Below are positions 1 through 7,248 of a stretch of 38,170 bases of DNA, piece by piece. Both the position numbers and the translations under genes were made by a program. Source of the DNA: JBDRTU01 sp043823825 (GTDB lineage: Bacteria > Patescibacteriota > Patescibacteriia > Veblenbacterales > UBA10138); contig JBDRTU010000034.1 in the NCBI GenBank assembly GCA_043823825.1, positions 1-38,170 of the forward strand. The letters run 5' to 3'. Numbering within the stretch: position 1 is the stretch's first letter; each line of letters begins with the position of its first letter. The notes below the pieces were generated by a model that did no database searches, had not been told where the DNA came from, and was given only the letters and a program-made list of their open reading frames with translations.

Positions 1-126
1 AGAAGGCCTTTTAAGTTAATGTATTTTGAGAAATTTAAGACCATTAATGAGGCTAAAAAACAAGAATTATGGTGGGAAAGTAGCGTTGGTAGAAGGAAGC
101 TTAAAGATATATTCAGTAATTTATAG
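1..126 (+). CDS. GIY-YIG nuclease-like protein, C-terminal fragment (partial)
   Basis: An open frame enters from the left edge and ends at TAG 124-126, giving 41 residues. The tail pattern (R-R-P-F-K-L-M-Y-F-E, then E-A-K-K-Q-E, then G-R-R-K-L-K) matches the end of small UvrC-type GIY-YIG proteins, in which a K-x-P-F-x-L-V-Y strand and an A-x-x-R-E-x-x-x-K helix precede a final G-R-x-W-L-K. The catalytic GIY-YIG motif lies outside the window, so the family call rests on the tail alone. These proteins are often single genes in Patescibacteria. A hairpin terminator follows at 142. Confidence is moderate because only the C-terminus is visible. Confidence 0.6.
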   Translation, partial: RRPFKLMYFEKFKTINEAKKQELWWESSVGRRKLKDIFSNL

Positions 127-141
127 GTTTTTTACTCCGAA

Positions 142-161
142 ATCGCAAAAGCGATGTTTTT
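142..161 (+). terminator. Rho-independent terminator after the GIY-YIG gene
   Basis: A 5-bp stem (ATCGC / GCGAT) with an AAAA loop is followed by G and a T-run. It lies 15 bases past the upstream stop and just before the -10 box of the next gene, so it separates the two transcription units. Confidence 0.6.
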
Positions 162-169
162 GCTATACT
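161..169 (+). promoter_or_regulatory. Extended -10 promoter of the alkyltransferase-like gene
   Basis: TGC followed by TATACT (164-169) lies 7 bases before the ATG at 177, so transcription would start at or next to the start codon and the mRNA would be nearly leaderless. No convincing -35 is seen; the upstream position is occupied by the terminator hairpin. Confidence 0.5.
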
Positions 170-176
170 TAAATTA

Positions 177-494
177 ATGGCATCAGATTTTTATAAGGCC
201 GTATATAAGCTGGTAGGGGAAATTTCCTGCGGCCGTGTGGCAACTTATGGTCAAGTGGCGTCGTTGCTGGGAAAACCTAGAGCAGCCAGATTGGTGGGGT
301 GTGCGTTAGCTAATTGCCCCAAAGACGTCCCTTGGCAACGGGTAATAAATAAAGAAGGGATGATTTCTATAGAAAATATAAACGCTCCCAAAGAATTACA
401 AGCTGAGCTTTTAAAACAAGAAGGCATTAAAGTTGAGAAACGAAATAATAATTGGTGGGTTGATTTAAATAAATATCTTTGGCATCCAAGATAA
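177..494 (+). CDS. Alkyltransferase-like protein (ATL), DNA alkylation damage sensor
   Basis: A 105-residue protein of the MGMT/Ogt C-terminal winged-helix fold. It carries V-A-T-Y-G-Q-V-A (21-28, with the conserved Tyr) and A-R-L-V-G (37-41, with the arginine finger). In true O6-alkylguanine-DNA alkyltransferases the active-site motif is P-C-H-R-V; here it reads P-W-Q-R-V (52-56), so Trp53 replaces the acceptor Cys. That is the hallmark of ATL proteins, which bind and flip O6-alkylguanine but cannot dealkylate it and instead hand the lesion to nucleotide excision repair. The product should therefore be a cytosolic DNA-binding sensor. The C-terminal 30 residues are Trp- and Asn-rich and lineage-specific. 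The ATG at 177 follows the -10 box closely. The flippase gene starts 5 bases after the stop. Confidence 0.85.
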   Translation: MASDFYKAVYKLVGEISCGRVATYGQVASLLGKPRAARLVGCALANCPKDVPWQRVINKEGMISIENINAPKELQAELLKQEGIKVEKRNNNWWVDLNKYLWHPR

Positions 495-498
495 TAAA

Positions 499-1914
499 AT
501 GACATTACTCCGAAAACTAACCTTTAATACAATTATCCAACTTGCTGGTAAATTATTATCAGTAGTGTTGGGATTAGGCGTGGTGGCTTTAATGACGCGA
601 GCTTTAGGGCAAGAAGGTTTTGGTCAATACACTATCATTGTTGCTTTTTTGCAATTGGCTGGCATTATGGTTGATTTGGGTCTAACAGTAACTACCGGAA
701 AAACAATTGCCCAAGGTATTTATTCAGAAAATAAACTTTTAAGCAATATTTTAAGTTTTCGCACCTTAACTTCTTTAATTGCTTTTAGTTTAGCACCAGT
801 TGTAGCCTTAGCCTTTCCTTATCCACTGATTATAAAAATAGGAATTGCTTTAGTTAGTGTATCTTTTTTTGCTACTTCTTTATCTCAAACCTTTGGTGCT
901 GTTTTTCAAAAATATTTGCGTACGGGTTGGTTTGTCACCGCGGAATTAGCAGGACGATTACTGTTGTTAATTTTAACTGCTTGGGCAGCTGCAACCAGCC
1001 AACCACTTAATATTTTCTTACTAGCTGTGGTAGCTGGGAGTTTAGTTAATGCGCTGTTGGTATTTTTCTTTGTTCAAAAACTTACAACTTTTTCTTGGGA
1101 AGTTGATTTTAAAGTTTGGCGTCAAATCTGGCGTGAAACTTGGCCAGTAGCTGTAACAATTGCTTTGAATTTAGTTTATTTTAAAGCTGATACTATTATT
1201 TTGTCTTTATACCGGCCACTAACCGAAGTTGGTTTATATGGTGCAAGTTATAAGGTGTTAGAAATTTTATTAGCCTTTCCAACTATTATAGGCGGTTTGT
1301 TGCTGCCGCTAGTTACCGCCTTATTAATTAAAGGATCTATTGAACAAGTAAGACGCTATTATACTGGCAGTCTAGATATTATGTTGGCCGCCGGTTTGGC
1401 TTTAGTAGTTTCCAGTTTAGTGGTAGGTAGAGAAGCAATGAGTTTTTTAGCCGGGCAGGATTTTGCGATTGCTGGTGATATTCTAAAAGTAGTGTCAATA
1501 GCCACTGCTTTAATTTTCTTTGGTAACTTAATTGGTTATTTTATTTTAGCCTTTGGCAAGCAGAGGCAGATGATTAGGTATTATTTTGGTGCTGCAATAA
1601 TTGCTTTGATTGGTTATTTTATTTTTATCCCTACCTACTCCTATTGGGGAGCAGCGTGGGTGACAGTTGTAGTTGAGGCCTTAATGACCGTGGCCGCTAT
1701 CTGGATACTAAGAAAACAAGTTTTACCAAGTTTCGCACGTTGGCCTAAGTTGATTTTGGCCGCTTTAGCGCTAGGAGTATTCTTATATTTAGTAGCCCCG
1801 TGGTCTTTTATCTTTAAAGTGATTGGAGGATTAATTGTGTATCCTATTCTACTTTATCTAGTTAAAGCTTTCCCAGTTGATTTATGGCGAGCAGCAAAAT
1901 TAAATAACACTTAA
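499..1914 (+). CDS. Wzx-type polysaccharide flippase (MOP superfamily)
   Basis: A 471-residue polytopic membrane protein with about 12-14 hydrophobic segments. The N-terminus (T-F-N-T-I-I-Q-L-A-G-K, then M-T-R-A-L-G-Q-E-G-F-G-Q-Y) has the typical layout of MOP-superfamily lipid-linked oligosaccharide flippases of the RfbX/Wzx type. Its expected role is to move undecaprenyl-linked glycan units across the cytoplasmic membrane. It lies directly before an O-antigen-ligase-like gene (2 bases between stop and start), a classical pairing of flippase and polymerase or ligase, so the two are probably co-translated. The substrate cannot be read from the sequence. MurJ is an alternative in the same superfamily, but the pairing favours Wzx. 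Confidence 0.85.
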   Translation: MTLLRKLTFNTIIQLAGKLLSVVLGLGVVALMTRALGQEGFGQYTIIVAFLQLAGIMVDLGLTVTTGKTIAQGIYSENKLLSNILSFRTLTSLIAFSLAPVVALAFPYPLIIKIGIALVSVSFFATSLSQTFGAVFQKYLRTGWFVTAELAGRLLLLILTAWAAATSQPLNIFLLAVVAGSLVNALLVFFFVQKLTTFSWEVDFKVWRQIWRETWPVAVTIALNLVYFKADTIILSLYRPLTEVGLYGASYKVLEILLAFPTIIGGLLLPLVTALLIKGSIEQVRRYYTGSLDIMLAAGLALVVSSLVVGREAMSFLAGQDFAIAGDILKVVSIATALIFFGNLIGYFILAFGKQRQMIRYYFGAAIIALIGYFIFIPTYSYWGAAWVTVVVEALMTVAAIWILRKQVLPSFARWPKLILAALALGVFLYLVAPWSFIFKVIGGLIVYPILLYLVKAFPVDLWRAAKLNNT

Positions 1915-1916
1915 GT

Positions 1917-3248
1917 ATGATAATCGAAATCCCATTATTATATTTACTGCTTCCACTTATTCTTCTAGCTTGGTTGGCTTGGCGAAATTTACCATCGGCT
2001 GTAGCAGCAATAGTATTATTGGCTCCTAGTTATTTAATTAAGAGCTCAATTGGCATTATCCCTACAACCTTTTTGGAGTTGGTTATTTATATCACGATGC
2101 TGGTATGTTTAATCAAATATTTTACTAAGATCTCAGCCGAAGATTCATTTAAGTTGCTGCTAAATAAATTACGACCATTATCTTTAATAATAGCTTGTTG
2201 GTTACTAGCCGCTAGTATAGCAGTAGTAGTTTCTCCTGATCTTCGCCTAAGTTTAGGTGTATTAAAAGGTTGGTTTATTGATCCAGTTATATTTTTAGGA
2301 TTATTAGTGAGCGCTATTAAAACACCAAAAGATTGGCTTAAGGTTCTTACTGCTTTTTGGTCTAGCGCCAGTTTATTAGCAGCTTATGGATTAATTGAAT
2401 ATGGGTTTGGTTGGGGTTTACAAAGTGATAATTTACTAAATTCGGTTTATCAGCCGGCGAATTACTTGGCTATGTATTTAGTGCCGGCTATTTTTGTGGG
2501 GGCAGCCTTAATAAGATCAAGTTGGCCATCATATTTTTCCAAACTAAACCTTTTAATATTAGTAATTGATTTATGGGCACTTTATTTAACTAAATCTTAT
2601 GGCGGGTTTTTGGCTCTGGTTTTGGGGGCAGCAGTATTTATTTGGTTTGCGTTAAGTAGTCAGGTAAAATTGCGCAGAAGAATTTTTTTATGCTTTTTAG
2701 TTGTAATAGTGGTTGGTGGGTTTGTTATTGCACAGCAGCCAAAGTTTCAAAAGCTATTAACTCGCGACCCGCGCTCTTCTTTAACTACTAGGCAGGAGAT
2801 TTGGCAAACAGCGTGGATATTAATTAAAGAGCAGCCAGTGGTCGGTTGGGGCTTAGGGAATTTTCAGGAAAGTTACCGTTCGCATGTGAAATATATAACT
2901 TTAACACCTTTAGAGTGGCAGGTAGTGAGAGCGCATAACTTATATTTAAATTTATGGATTGAAGTGGGGCTGTTAGGGCTGTTAGTGTTTATTTATTTGG
3001 TTATCAAGTATTTATGGCAATTGGTACCAGATTTAAAATCAAATGTTCTGGGGCGACGCTTATGGGCCAGCGCCTTGGTTGCCATAATAGTAGCGACCTT
3101 GATACATGGTTTAGTTGATACGCCATATTTTAAAAATGATTTGTCGCTGGTTTTCTTTTTAGTGATCGGTGCTGGATTGCTGTTTAGGTATTATTCTAGT
3201 TGGAGCTTAGAGATGCACATAGATCGTGGGTTGACCAAAGATACTTAG
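1917..3248 (+). CDS. O-antigen ligase / polymerase family membrane protein (Wzy/WaaL-like)
   Basis: A 443-residue polytopic membrane protein. The large loop near residues 285-345 carries the Wzy_C-like signature: T-R-x-E-I-W-Q-T-A-W (291-300), V-V-G-W-G-L-G-N-F (308-316) and R-A-H-N-L-Y-L-N (338-345) with the conserved His340. In characterised family members the loop Arg and His residues are important for glycan transfer from undecaprenyl carriers. Hydrophobic helices flank the loop on both sides. The gene is coupled to the flippase upstream. Whether it polymerises a glycan or ligates it to a lipid or protein cannot be told from sequence; no lipid A genes are visible, so a protein or other carrier is possible. 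Confidence 0.85.
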   Translation: MIIEIPLLYLLLPLILLAWLAWRNLPSAVAAIVLLAPSYLIKSSIGIIPTTFLELVIYITMLVCLIKYFTKISAEDSFKLLLNKLRPLSLIIACWLLAASIAVVVSPDLRLSLGVLKGWFIDPVIFLGLLVSAIKTPKDWLKVLTAFWSSASLLAAYGLIEYGFGWGLQSDNLLNSVYQPANYLAMYLVPAIFVGAALIRSSWPSYFSKLNLLILVIDLWALYLTKSYGGFLALVLGAAVFIWFALSSQVKLRRRIFLCFLVVIVVGGFVIAQQPKFQKLLTRDPRSSLTTRQEIWQTAWILIKEQPVVGWGLGNFQESYRSHVKYITLTPLEWQVVRAHNLYLNLWIEVGLLGLLVFIYLVIKYLWQLVPDLKSNVLGRRLWASALVAIIVATLIHGLVDTPYFKNDLSLVFFLVIGAGLLFRYYSSWSLEMHIDRGLTKDT

Positions 3249-3299
3249 GTGACTATAATTGGTAAACTTAGTTTGTAGATGCGTCCGGCCCGAGGATGG

Positions 3300-3314
3300 T
3301 CGGCCCTGGGCCGA
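3300..3314. other. GC-rich hairpin upstream of tRNA-Ser
   Basis: A perfect 7-bp inverted repeat (TCGGCCC / GGGCCGA, one-base centre) lies in the 96 bases between the ligase gene and the tRNA. The surrounding stretch 3280-3320 is clearly richer in G+C than its flanks. It has no T-run, so a terminator is doubtful. It could be part of the tRNA precursor leader or a remnant of a repeat. Confidence 0.35.
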
Positions 3315-3344
3315 GCCTTAAGGTGTCTCGTCCTGTAGAAGAGT

Positions 3345-3431
3345 GGTGGGGTGCCTGAGTGGTTGAAAGGGCCAGTCTCGAAAACTGGAGTGCCAGAAAT
3401 GGTACCGCGAGTTCGAATCTCGCCCCCACCG
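3345..3431 (+). tRNA. tRNA-Ser (anticodon CGA)
   Basis: A complete cloverleaf can be drawn. The acceptor GGTGGGG (3345-3351) pairs with CCCCACC (3424-3430), followed by discriminator G3431. The anticodon stem CCAGT/ACTGG encloses loop CTCGAAA, giving anticodon CGA. A long class II variable arm with a GTGCC/GGTAC stem is present. The T arm GCGAG-TTCGAAT-CTCGC is perfect. The 3' CCA is not encoded. The long variable arm and G discriminator fit serine. Confidence 0.95.
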
Positions 3432-3538
3432 CCCTCTTACGGGATTAAAGAAAACTGTTATTCTCGAAGGCGCAGAAATAAGCTCTTACTTTACAAGAAA
3501 ATATTAATCAATACGCAACACTATATTAACTAACAAAA

Positions 3539-5104
3539 CTAATTGGCGTTGTCTGGTTGCAGTATTGATGAAGCAACAATATCCGTGACATCATAGAAGC
3601 TATTAAGCGATTGACCATTAAAATCAGTTAAGTAATTTCGGTCGGATAGTAACGGTAGGTCGGCATTAAAGTAATTATTAAAGATAACTCGAAAAGTGTT
3701 GACGGGAGTAATAGTAGAAAAAAAATCTTGGTTAGCTGCGGGCGCATAGTAAGCGTTAAGTATTGACATTCGTTCGCGCAAACCAGTATCATTGATATTT
3801 TGGTAGTCAAAGTATTGCGCTGGCCCATGATCGCCCTGAATGATGATGATTGGCGGTTGAGTAGAGCGATTGATAATCGCTGTAGCGATTTCAACTAAGC
3901 GCTTATCAATATAATTGACTTGTTGGCGGTAGCCCTTAACATAATCAGCAATGCTACGGTCAGACAACTTGGTCCAAAGAAATTCATTAAAAACTACTGG
4001 ATAATTATGCTTAGGCATACTACCATCCTGATTGAAAACAAACGGCGGATGAGGAGATAGCACGTGAGCAAACGTAAACGTCGGTCTAGGATCGTCGGCA
4101 ACGTCATCAAGATGATTAAGTAAGTAGAGAATTCGATTATGGTGATTCAGGTAGCTAAAATGATAGCTGGTTAGAGCGTCTAATACTGTCGTTGAAAGTA
4201 AAATAGTTTCAAACTCATTTATTCTTACCGTTCCGGCCATCGTAATGTCAGCGGCAATTTCTTCTGTACCCGTCCAGCCCGATGAACCAACGACAAACGT
4301 ATACCCCCGTTCTTGCAAAAATTGAGTAACGGAATTATCTTTAATTAATTTTTGTAGCGGTCTAATGTCGCGCGGATCGAAATCCTCTGTTTCCAAATAG
4401 TTAATATAGTTATAGTTAAGCGACGAGGCTAAAGAATGGTACGTATTAGTATAGTTGGCCGTGCTATTTACCGCAACATAAAAACCAAGTTCTTCGAGCG
4501 ATTGAATAAAAGCACTGTTGTTATGTTGAAAAAATTCTTGAAGAATATCGGATCTACCATGACCATCAACAATGATGTAGTAAATATCAGGTAAATCCTT
4601 ACTGGTCGGCGGTTGAGTGACAATATTTTGTTTTGGTTCAATAACTGGCTGTCTAATCATTTCAATAACAATACGACCAGTAGTGGTAATAGCTAAAAAA
4701 ACGGCAACAATGGTTAATAATCGATAAGTCTTAACTACGCGAGTGTCATCTTTAAAAATAAACCAACCAAATGTTATGACAACAGCAATTAAGCTAACAG
4801 TTAAGATAGTCCGGAAATTTGGTATCAGTGATGCTAAAGCTCCAACATTAATTACTCGAATAACATGACCAAGCCAAAAAAAAGTAATGGCAATAAATGT
4901 CATTATAATGGCGCTTTTTTGCCATTGACGCATAAATACTTGAACGATAATCATGAATAGTAACACTATCATCGAACTTACAACAAGTGACCGGAGCACC
5001 AAGGTAAATGCAACCTCGTCAACATTTCCAGCGTACAATATCGCTATAGGCAGCGTCGTGTATAAAAGTGGTGTAATAAAGTAGTGATAGCTATGAGTTT
5101 TCAT
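3539..5104 (-). CDS. Membrane-anchored sulfatase / alkaline phosphatase superfamily enzyme
   Basis: A 521-residue protein with four or five membrane helices (about 10-150) followed by an extracytoplasmic catalytic domain. Motifs of the sulfatase/phosphoethanolamine transferase/LtaS clan are visible: Y-I-I-V-D-G-H-G-R-S-D (176-186, metal-binding Asp180), T-N-T-Y-H-S-L-A-S-S-L-N (219-230, candidate Thr/Ser nucleophile), S-P-H-P-P-F (350-355), and I-I-Q-G-D-H-G (421-427, metal-binding Asp-His). The likely role is transfer or hydrolysis of a phospho- or sulfo-group on an envelope glycan or lipid. It is the last gene of a minus-strand trio and overlaps the methyltransferase stop by 4 bases, implying translational coupling. 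The exact substrate is unknown. Confidence 0.8.
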   Translation of the reverse strand: MKTHSYHYFITPLLYTTLPIAILYAGNVDEVAFTLVLRSLVVSSMIVLLFMIIVQVFMRQWQKSAIIMTFIAITFFWLGHVIRVINVGALASLIPNFRTILTVSLIAVVITFGWFIFKDDTRVVKTYRLLTIVAVFLAITTTGRIVIEMIRQPVIEPKQNIVTQPPTSKDLPDIYYIIVDGHGRSDILQEFFQHNNSAFIQSLEELGFYVAVNSTANYTNTYHSLASSLNYNYINYLETEDFDPRDIRPLQKLIKDNSVTQFLQERGYTFVVGSSGWTGTEEIAADITMAGTVRINEFETILLSTTVLDALTSYHFSYLNHHNRILYLLNHLDDVADDPRPTFTFAHVLSPHPPFVFNQDGSMPKHNYPVVFNEFLWTKLSDRSIADYVKGYRQQVNYIDKRLVEIATAIINRSTQPPIIIIQGDHGPAQYFDYQNINDTGLRERMSILNAYYAPAANQDFFSTITPVNTFRVIFNNYFNADLPLLSDRNYLTDFNGQSLNSFYDVTDIVASSILQPDNAN

Positions 5105-6486
5105 CGATGTTTCATTACATAAAGCGATCGCGTATTGTCTGAAATTTGGTGACGCTGGATAATGTTAAAACGGGTTAAGAAAGCGGCTTCAAACGCTTTC
5201 ACATTGTAGCCCGCTGCGGCATGCGGTTGGGCGGCAAGCAAACGCTGGGCATTACTGTCATGGGCGGGAATAAACTCTATTATCAGGTGATTGCAGACAT
5301 TGGCAAAAAAATCGGCCATCGATAAAAATGATAAATTACCAGCGATGGTTAAATGGTGAATAATAGCAAGCGCTAGCGCGGTGTCACAGTTAAGCCTATC
5401 AAGGAACGATTTGCGTTCTTCATGTCGCCAGCCCAGTGCTGGGCTTGGATTAGTAATATCAATTACCAATGGCAGTAATTGTCGGCGTAAAGCCGGCGGA
5501 CAAGTGACAAAATTTTGCTCAACAGCTGCCGCGTCAGAATCAACCGACACTGTATAGGCACCATTCTCAGCCGCAATTCGACTAAAAATTCCCTGATTCC
5601 CGCCAAAATCGCAAACGTTTTTGGCCGTAATTTGATTAAGTATCTGTGCCACTACCTTCTTTTTTTCCGCAAATCCAGTAGCAGAATAGTTGGACTGGTT
5701 GTAATAATTACTCCAGGTACTATCTTGTAATGATGGTTGGCAGCGACGAATGAACGATTCCAGATTATCCAGCAACGCTAGCTGCGATTTCTGGCTCAAG
5801 TTTGGACGAGGTCGTTTGCCGGTTCGGCCATAGTGTTTTTGGCTGAGTGCGTGCATGTGAAGATGAAGCAGCGGCGTTAATAGAAGCCAACTTCTTTTAG
5901 GCAGCAAGCGGCTAATTAAATCAAGTGGAATTCCATCAAGGTGAGTCTGTAGTAGTTTAACGAGCCGCGTATCGTTGTAGCGAGCTAGTAGTAATGGCCC
6001 TAAAAAATGCTGGCAAAATTGCCGGTAAGCGATCCATGGTTGCCCGTCTTGATATCTCTCAAAAGAAAGGGTATCAATAAATATCGGTTCAACGCCAATA
6101 AATTGAACATTATAGGCGCTGCAGTCTTTAAGCGTCATGGCGTGTTGCAGTGCCAAACTTTGTATTCTAAGCGTAAGCAGAGCTGCGGATTTTAACTGAG
6201 AAAATGTCCATTCGTATGGGTAGGAAATGAATGGAATGCGTTCAGGCTCAATTACCCGAAAAACAACTGATGGTTTAGGTGCGGGTTCGCCAACAATTTG
6301 ATGAGAAATCAAAAGCCCATCATTGACAAGCTTTTCATAAAGTCCTGATTGCAACAGTTGTTCAAAATCTTTTTGGTAAACACGATTAATTTGCCGAAGC
6401 AATTTACCCTCATGAAAAAAAATAAATCCGCTAGGGTCGCGAAAAGAGCTCGGTTCTCTATTGCTTGGTATCGGTTCGATCTTCAT
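5101..6486 (-). CDS. Class I SAM-dependent methyltransferase, nodulation protein NoeA-related
   Basis: A 461-residue two-part protein. The C-terminal half has the methyltransferase motif I N-V-C-D-F-G-G-N-Q-G-I-F (290-301) and an acidic strand end V-S-V-D-S-D (313-318). The N-terminal half starts with F-R-D-P-S-G-F-I-F (15-23), as in proteins annotated as NoeA-related. It contains L-K-D-C-S-A-Y-N-V-Q-F (119-129) followed by P-I-F-I-D-T-L-S-F-E (134-143), an arrangement (D-x4-N, then D) reminiscent of the catalytic loop and metal site of protein/aminoglycoside kinases; that resemblance is inference. It sits between a small membrane protein and a sulfatase-like enzyme, so it probably acts on an envelope lipid or glycan precursor. 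The stretch looks richer in G+C than its neighbours, hinting at transfer. Confidence 0.75.
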   Translation of the reverse strand: MKIEPIPSNREPSSFRDPSGFIFFHEGKLLRQINRVYQKDFEQLLQSGLYEKLVNDGLLISHQIVGEPAPKPSVVFRVIEPERIPFISYPYEWTFSQLKSAALLTLRIQSLALQHAMTLKDCSAYNVQFIGVEPIFIDTLSFERYQDGQPWIAYRQFCQHFLGPLLLARYNDTRLVKLLQTHLDGIPLDLISRLLPKRSWLLLTPLLHLHMHALSQKHYGRTGKRPRPNLSQKSQLALLDNLESFIRRCQPSLQDSTWSNYYNQSNYSATGFAEKKKVVAQILNQITAKNVCDFGGNQGIFSRIAAENGAYTVSVDSDAAAVEQNFVTCPPALRRQLLPLVIDITNPSPALGWRHEERKSFLDRLNCDTALALAIIHHLTIAGNLSFLSMADFFANVCNHLIIEFIPAHDSNAQRLLAAQPHAAAGYNVKAFEAAFLTRFNIIQRHQISDNTRSLYVMKHR

Positions 6487-6691
6487 GATTATGTGGTAAT
6501 TGTTTACCCAACAGTCGTGTCACCACCGCTCGTAGACGACGCATTGTAACCTTAAGGGTAAAAGTGACACCAAACAATATACCTACAAGAACTTGAATTA
6601 TAAAACTTCCACTGCCAGGATCAATATAGGCTGATACAGAATGCACTGGAAGCAAAATTCCTAATAACATTATCACTAAAGTAATAGTCAT
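6458..6691 (-). CDS. Small membrane protein with Y-I-D-P-G-S-G-S motif
   Basis: A 77-residue protein with a signal-like first helix (about 3-20, ending S-V-S-A), then Y-I-D-P-G-S-G-S (22-29), a second hydrophobic helix (30-48) and a basic cytoplasmic tail. Short proteins with an I-D-P-G-[ST]-G-S motif followed by one helix and basic residues are common next to surface-polysaccharide and sulfatase-like genes, but have no assigned biochemical role that I can name. Its 3' end overlaps the methyltransferase start by 29 bases, making it the first gene of the minus-strand trio. An extended -10 box lies just upstream. Confidence 0.7.
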   Translation of the reverse strand: MTITLVIMLLGILLPVHSVSAYIDPGSGSFIIQVLVGILFGVTFTLKVTMRRLRAVVTRLLGKQLPHNHEDRTDTKQ

Positions 6692-6939
6692 GTAATTTAT
6701 AACTTATTAATTATACCATTAAACAAATAATCACACAGGAGTCAATGTTTTATGTTTAATAACCGTCCACACATTTGTTTTGTGATTTCAAAAATCTATT
6801 AAAAATCCTCTGGATTTTGTCTAAAAGGTATCGCCAAAATCCTTTAATGATTTATTATGTTATAATGCTAGTGTTAAATAGTATTTTTTATAATGAAGTT
6901 TTTAAAATATATTTTTATTTTGGCGTTATTGGTTAGTTT
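6692..6939. other. Gene-free AT-rich interval
   Basis: About 250 AT-rich bases separate divergent units. They hold the minus-strand promoter at 6710 and, on the plus strand, TGTTATAAT with its -10 at 6861-6866, which could drive the short leader ORF and tRNA-like sequence downstream. I see no longer coding sequence here. Confidence 0.5.
6710..6718 (-). promoter_or_regulatory. Extended -10 promoter of the minus-strand trio
   Basis: On the minus strand TGG precedes TATAAT (complement of 6710-6715), about 19 bases before the ATG at 6691. No clear -35 is seen. It is the same TGGTATA-type element that recurs in this window. Confidence 0.5.
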
Positions 6940-6961
6940 GGTGGGATGCCGGAGCGGTTGA
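6893..6961 (+). pseudogene. Truncated lipoprotein-like leader peptide (22 codons)
   Basis: ATG 6893 opens a 22-residue frame with M-K-F-L-K, a hydrophobic core and L-V-G-C, i.e. a textbook signal peptide with a lipobox, then R-S-G and TGA. The last seven codons lie inside the tRNA-Ser-like sequence that starts at 6940. Either a lipoprotein gene lost its body when this tRNA-like segment arrived, or the frame is a coincidence. There is no clear ribosome binding site. Confidence is low. Confidence 0.25.
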
Positions 6962-7024
6962 ACGGGCCGAACTCGAAATGCGGTATACCTGCAAAAGGGT
7001 ATTGGAGGTTCGCTTGTTCCGCCA
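6940..7024 (+). pseudogene. Degenerate tRNA-Ser(CGA)-like sequence
   Basis: The first two thirds look like a bacterial tRNA-Ser: acceptor GGTGGGA (6940-6946), a normal D arm, anticodon stem CCGAA/TGCGG with one A-G mismatch around loop CTCGAAA (anticodon CGA), and a good class II variable stem (ATACC/GGGTAT). The T arm is broken: the loop TTCGCTT is not flanked by a pairing stem unless bases of the acceptor are borrowed. TTCCGCC (7017-7023) can pair with the 5' acceptor, with wobble pairs. The discriminator would be A, not the usual G of tRNA-Ser. I read it as a non-functional or heavily modified relative of the tRNA at 3345. Confidence 0.5.
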
Positions 7025-7066
7025 GTACGCCCCGCTATCGGCGAGGCTCCGCCTACGGCGGGCCGA
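7025..7066. repeat. GC-rich palindromic repeat, copy 1
   Basis: A GC-rich block directly behind the tRNA-like sequence contains the perfect hairpin CCGCC-TAC-GGCGG (7049-7061) and the segment CTATCGGCGAG (7034-7044), which recurs at 13138-13148 followed by a similar CTTCCGC tail. It appears to be a dispersed non-coding repeat. The rest of the interval to 7248 is non-coding; it holds a small hairpin GCCTA-TTTT-TAGGC (about 7218-7231) and a TAAAAT (7237-7242) before the next ATG. Confidence 0.5.
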
Positions 7067-7248
7067 GGGTGGCTGGAAATCCTCCCGTTTCTACCATCGT
7101 TCGCTAAAGCGATGAATGATTAGCTCTAACCAATGTAATACACCTATAGTTTTAAGCTACAGAGTTTCTTTTTTGCTTAAATTGTGATATTTTTAAGTTA
7201 GGATTTGTTATTTATTAGCCTATTTTTAGGCCAAGGTAAAATAAACAT

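Noticed and set aside
3351..3533. A 60-residue plus-strand open frame starting M-P-E-W-L-K-G-P
   Set aside because: It starts inside tRNA-Ser(CGA) and simply translates the tRNA and downstream AT-rich sequence; a common false call on tRNA-Ser genes.
7025..7100. An intron-split tRNA-Ser with its 3' half downstream of the GC-rich block
   Set aside because: TTCTACC near 7090 can pair with the 5' acceptor, but no T arm with a TTCRANN loop precedes it, so a split tRNA is not supported.
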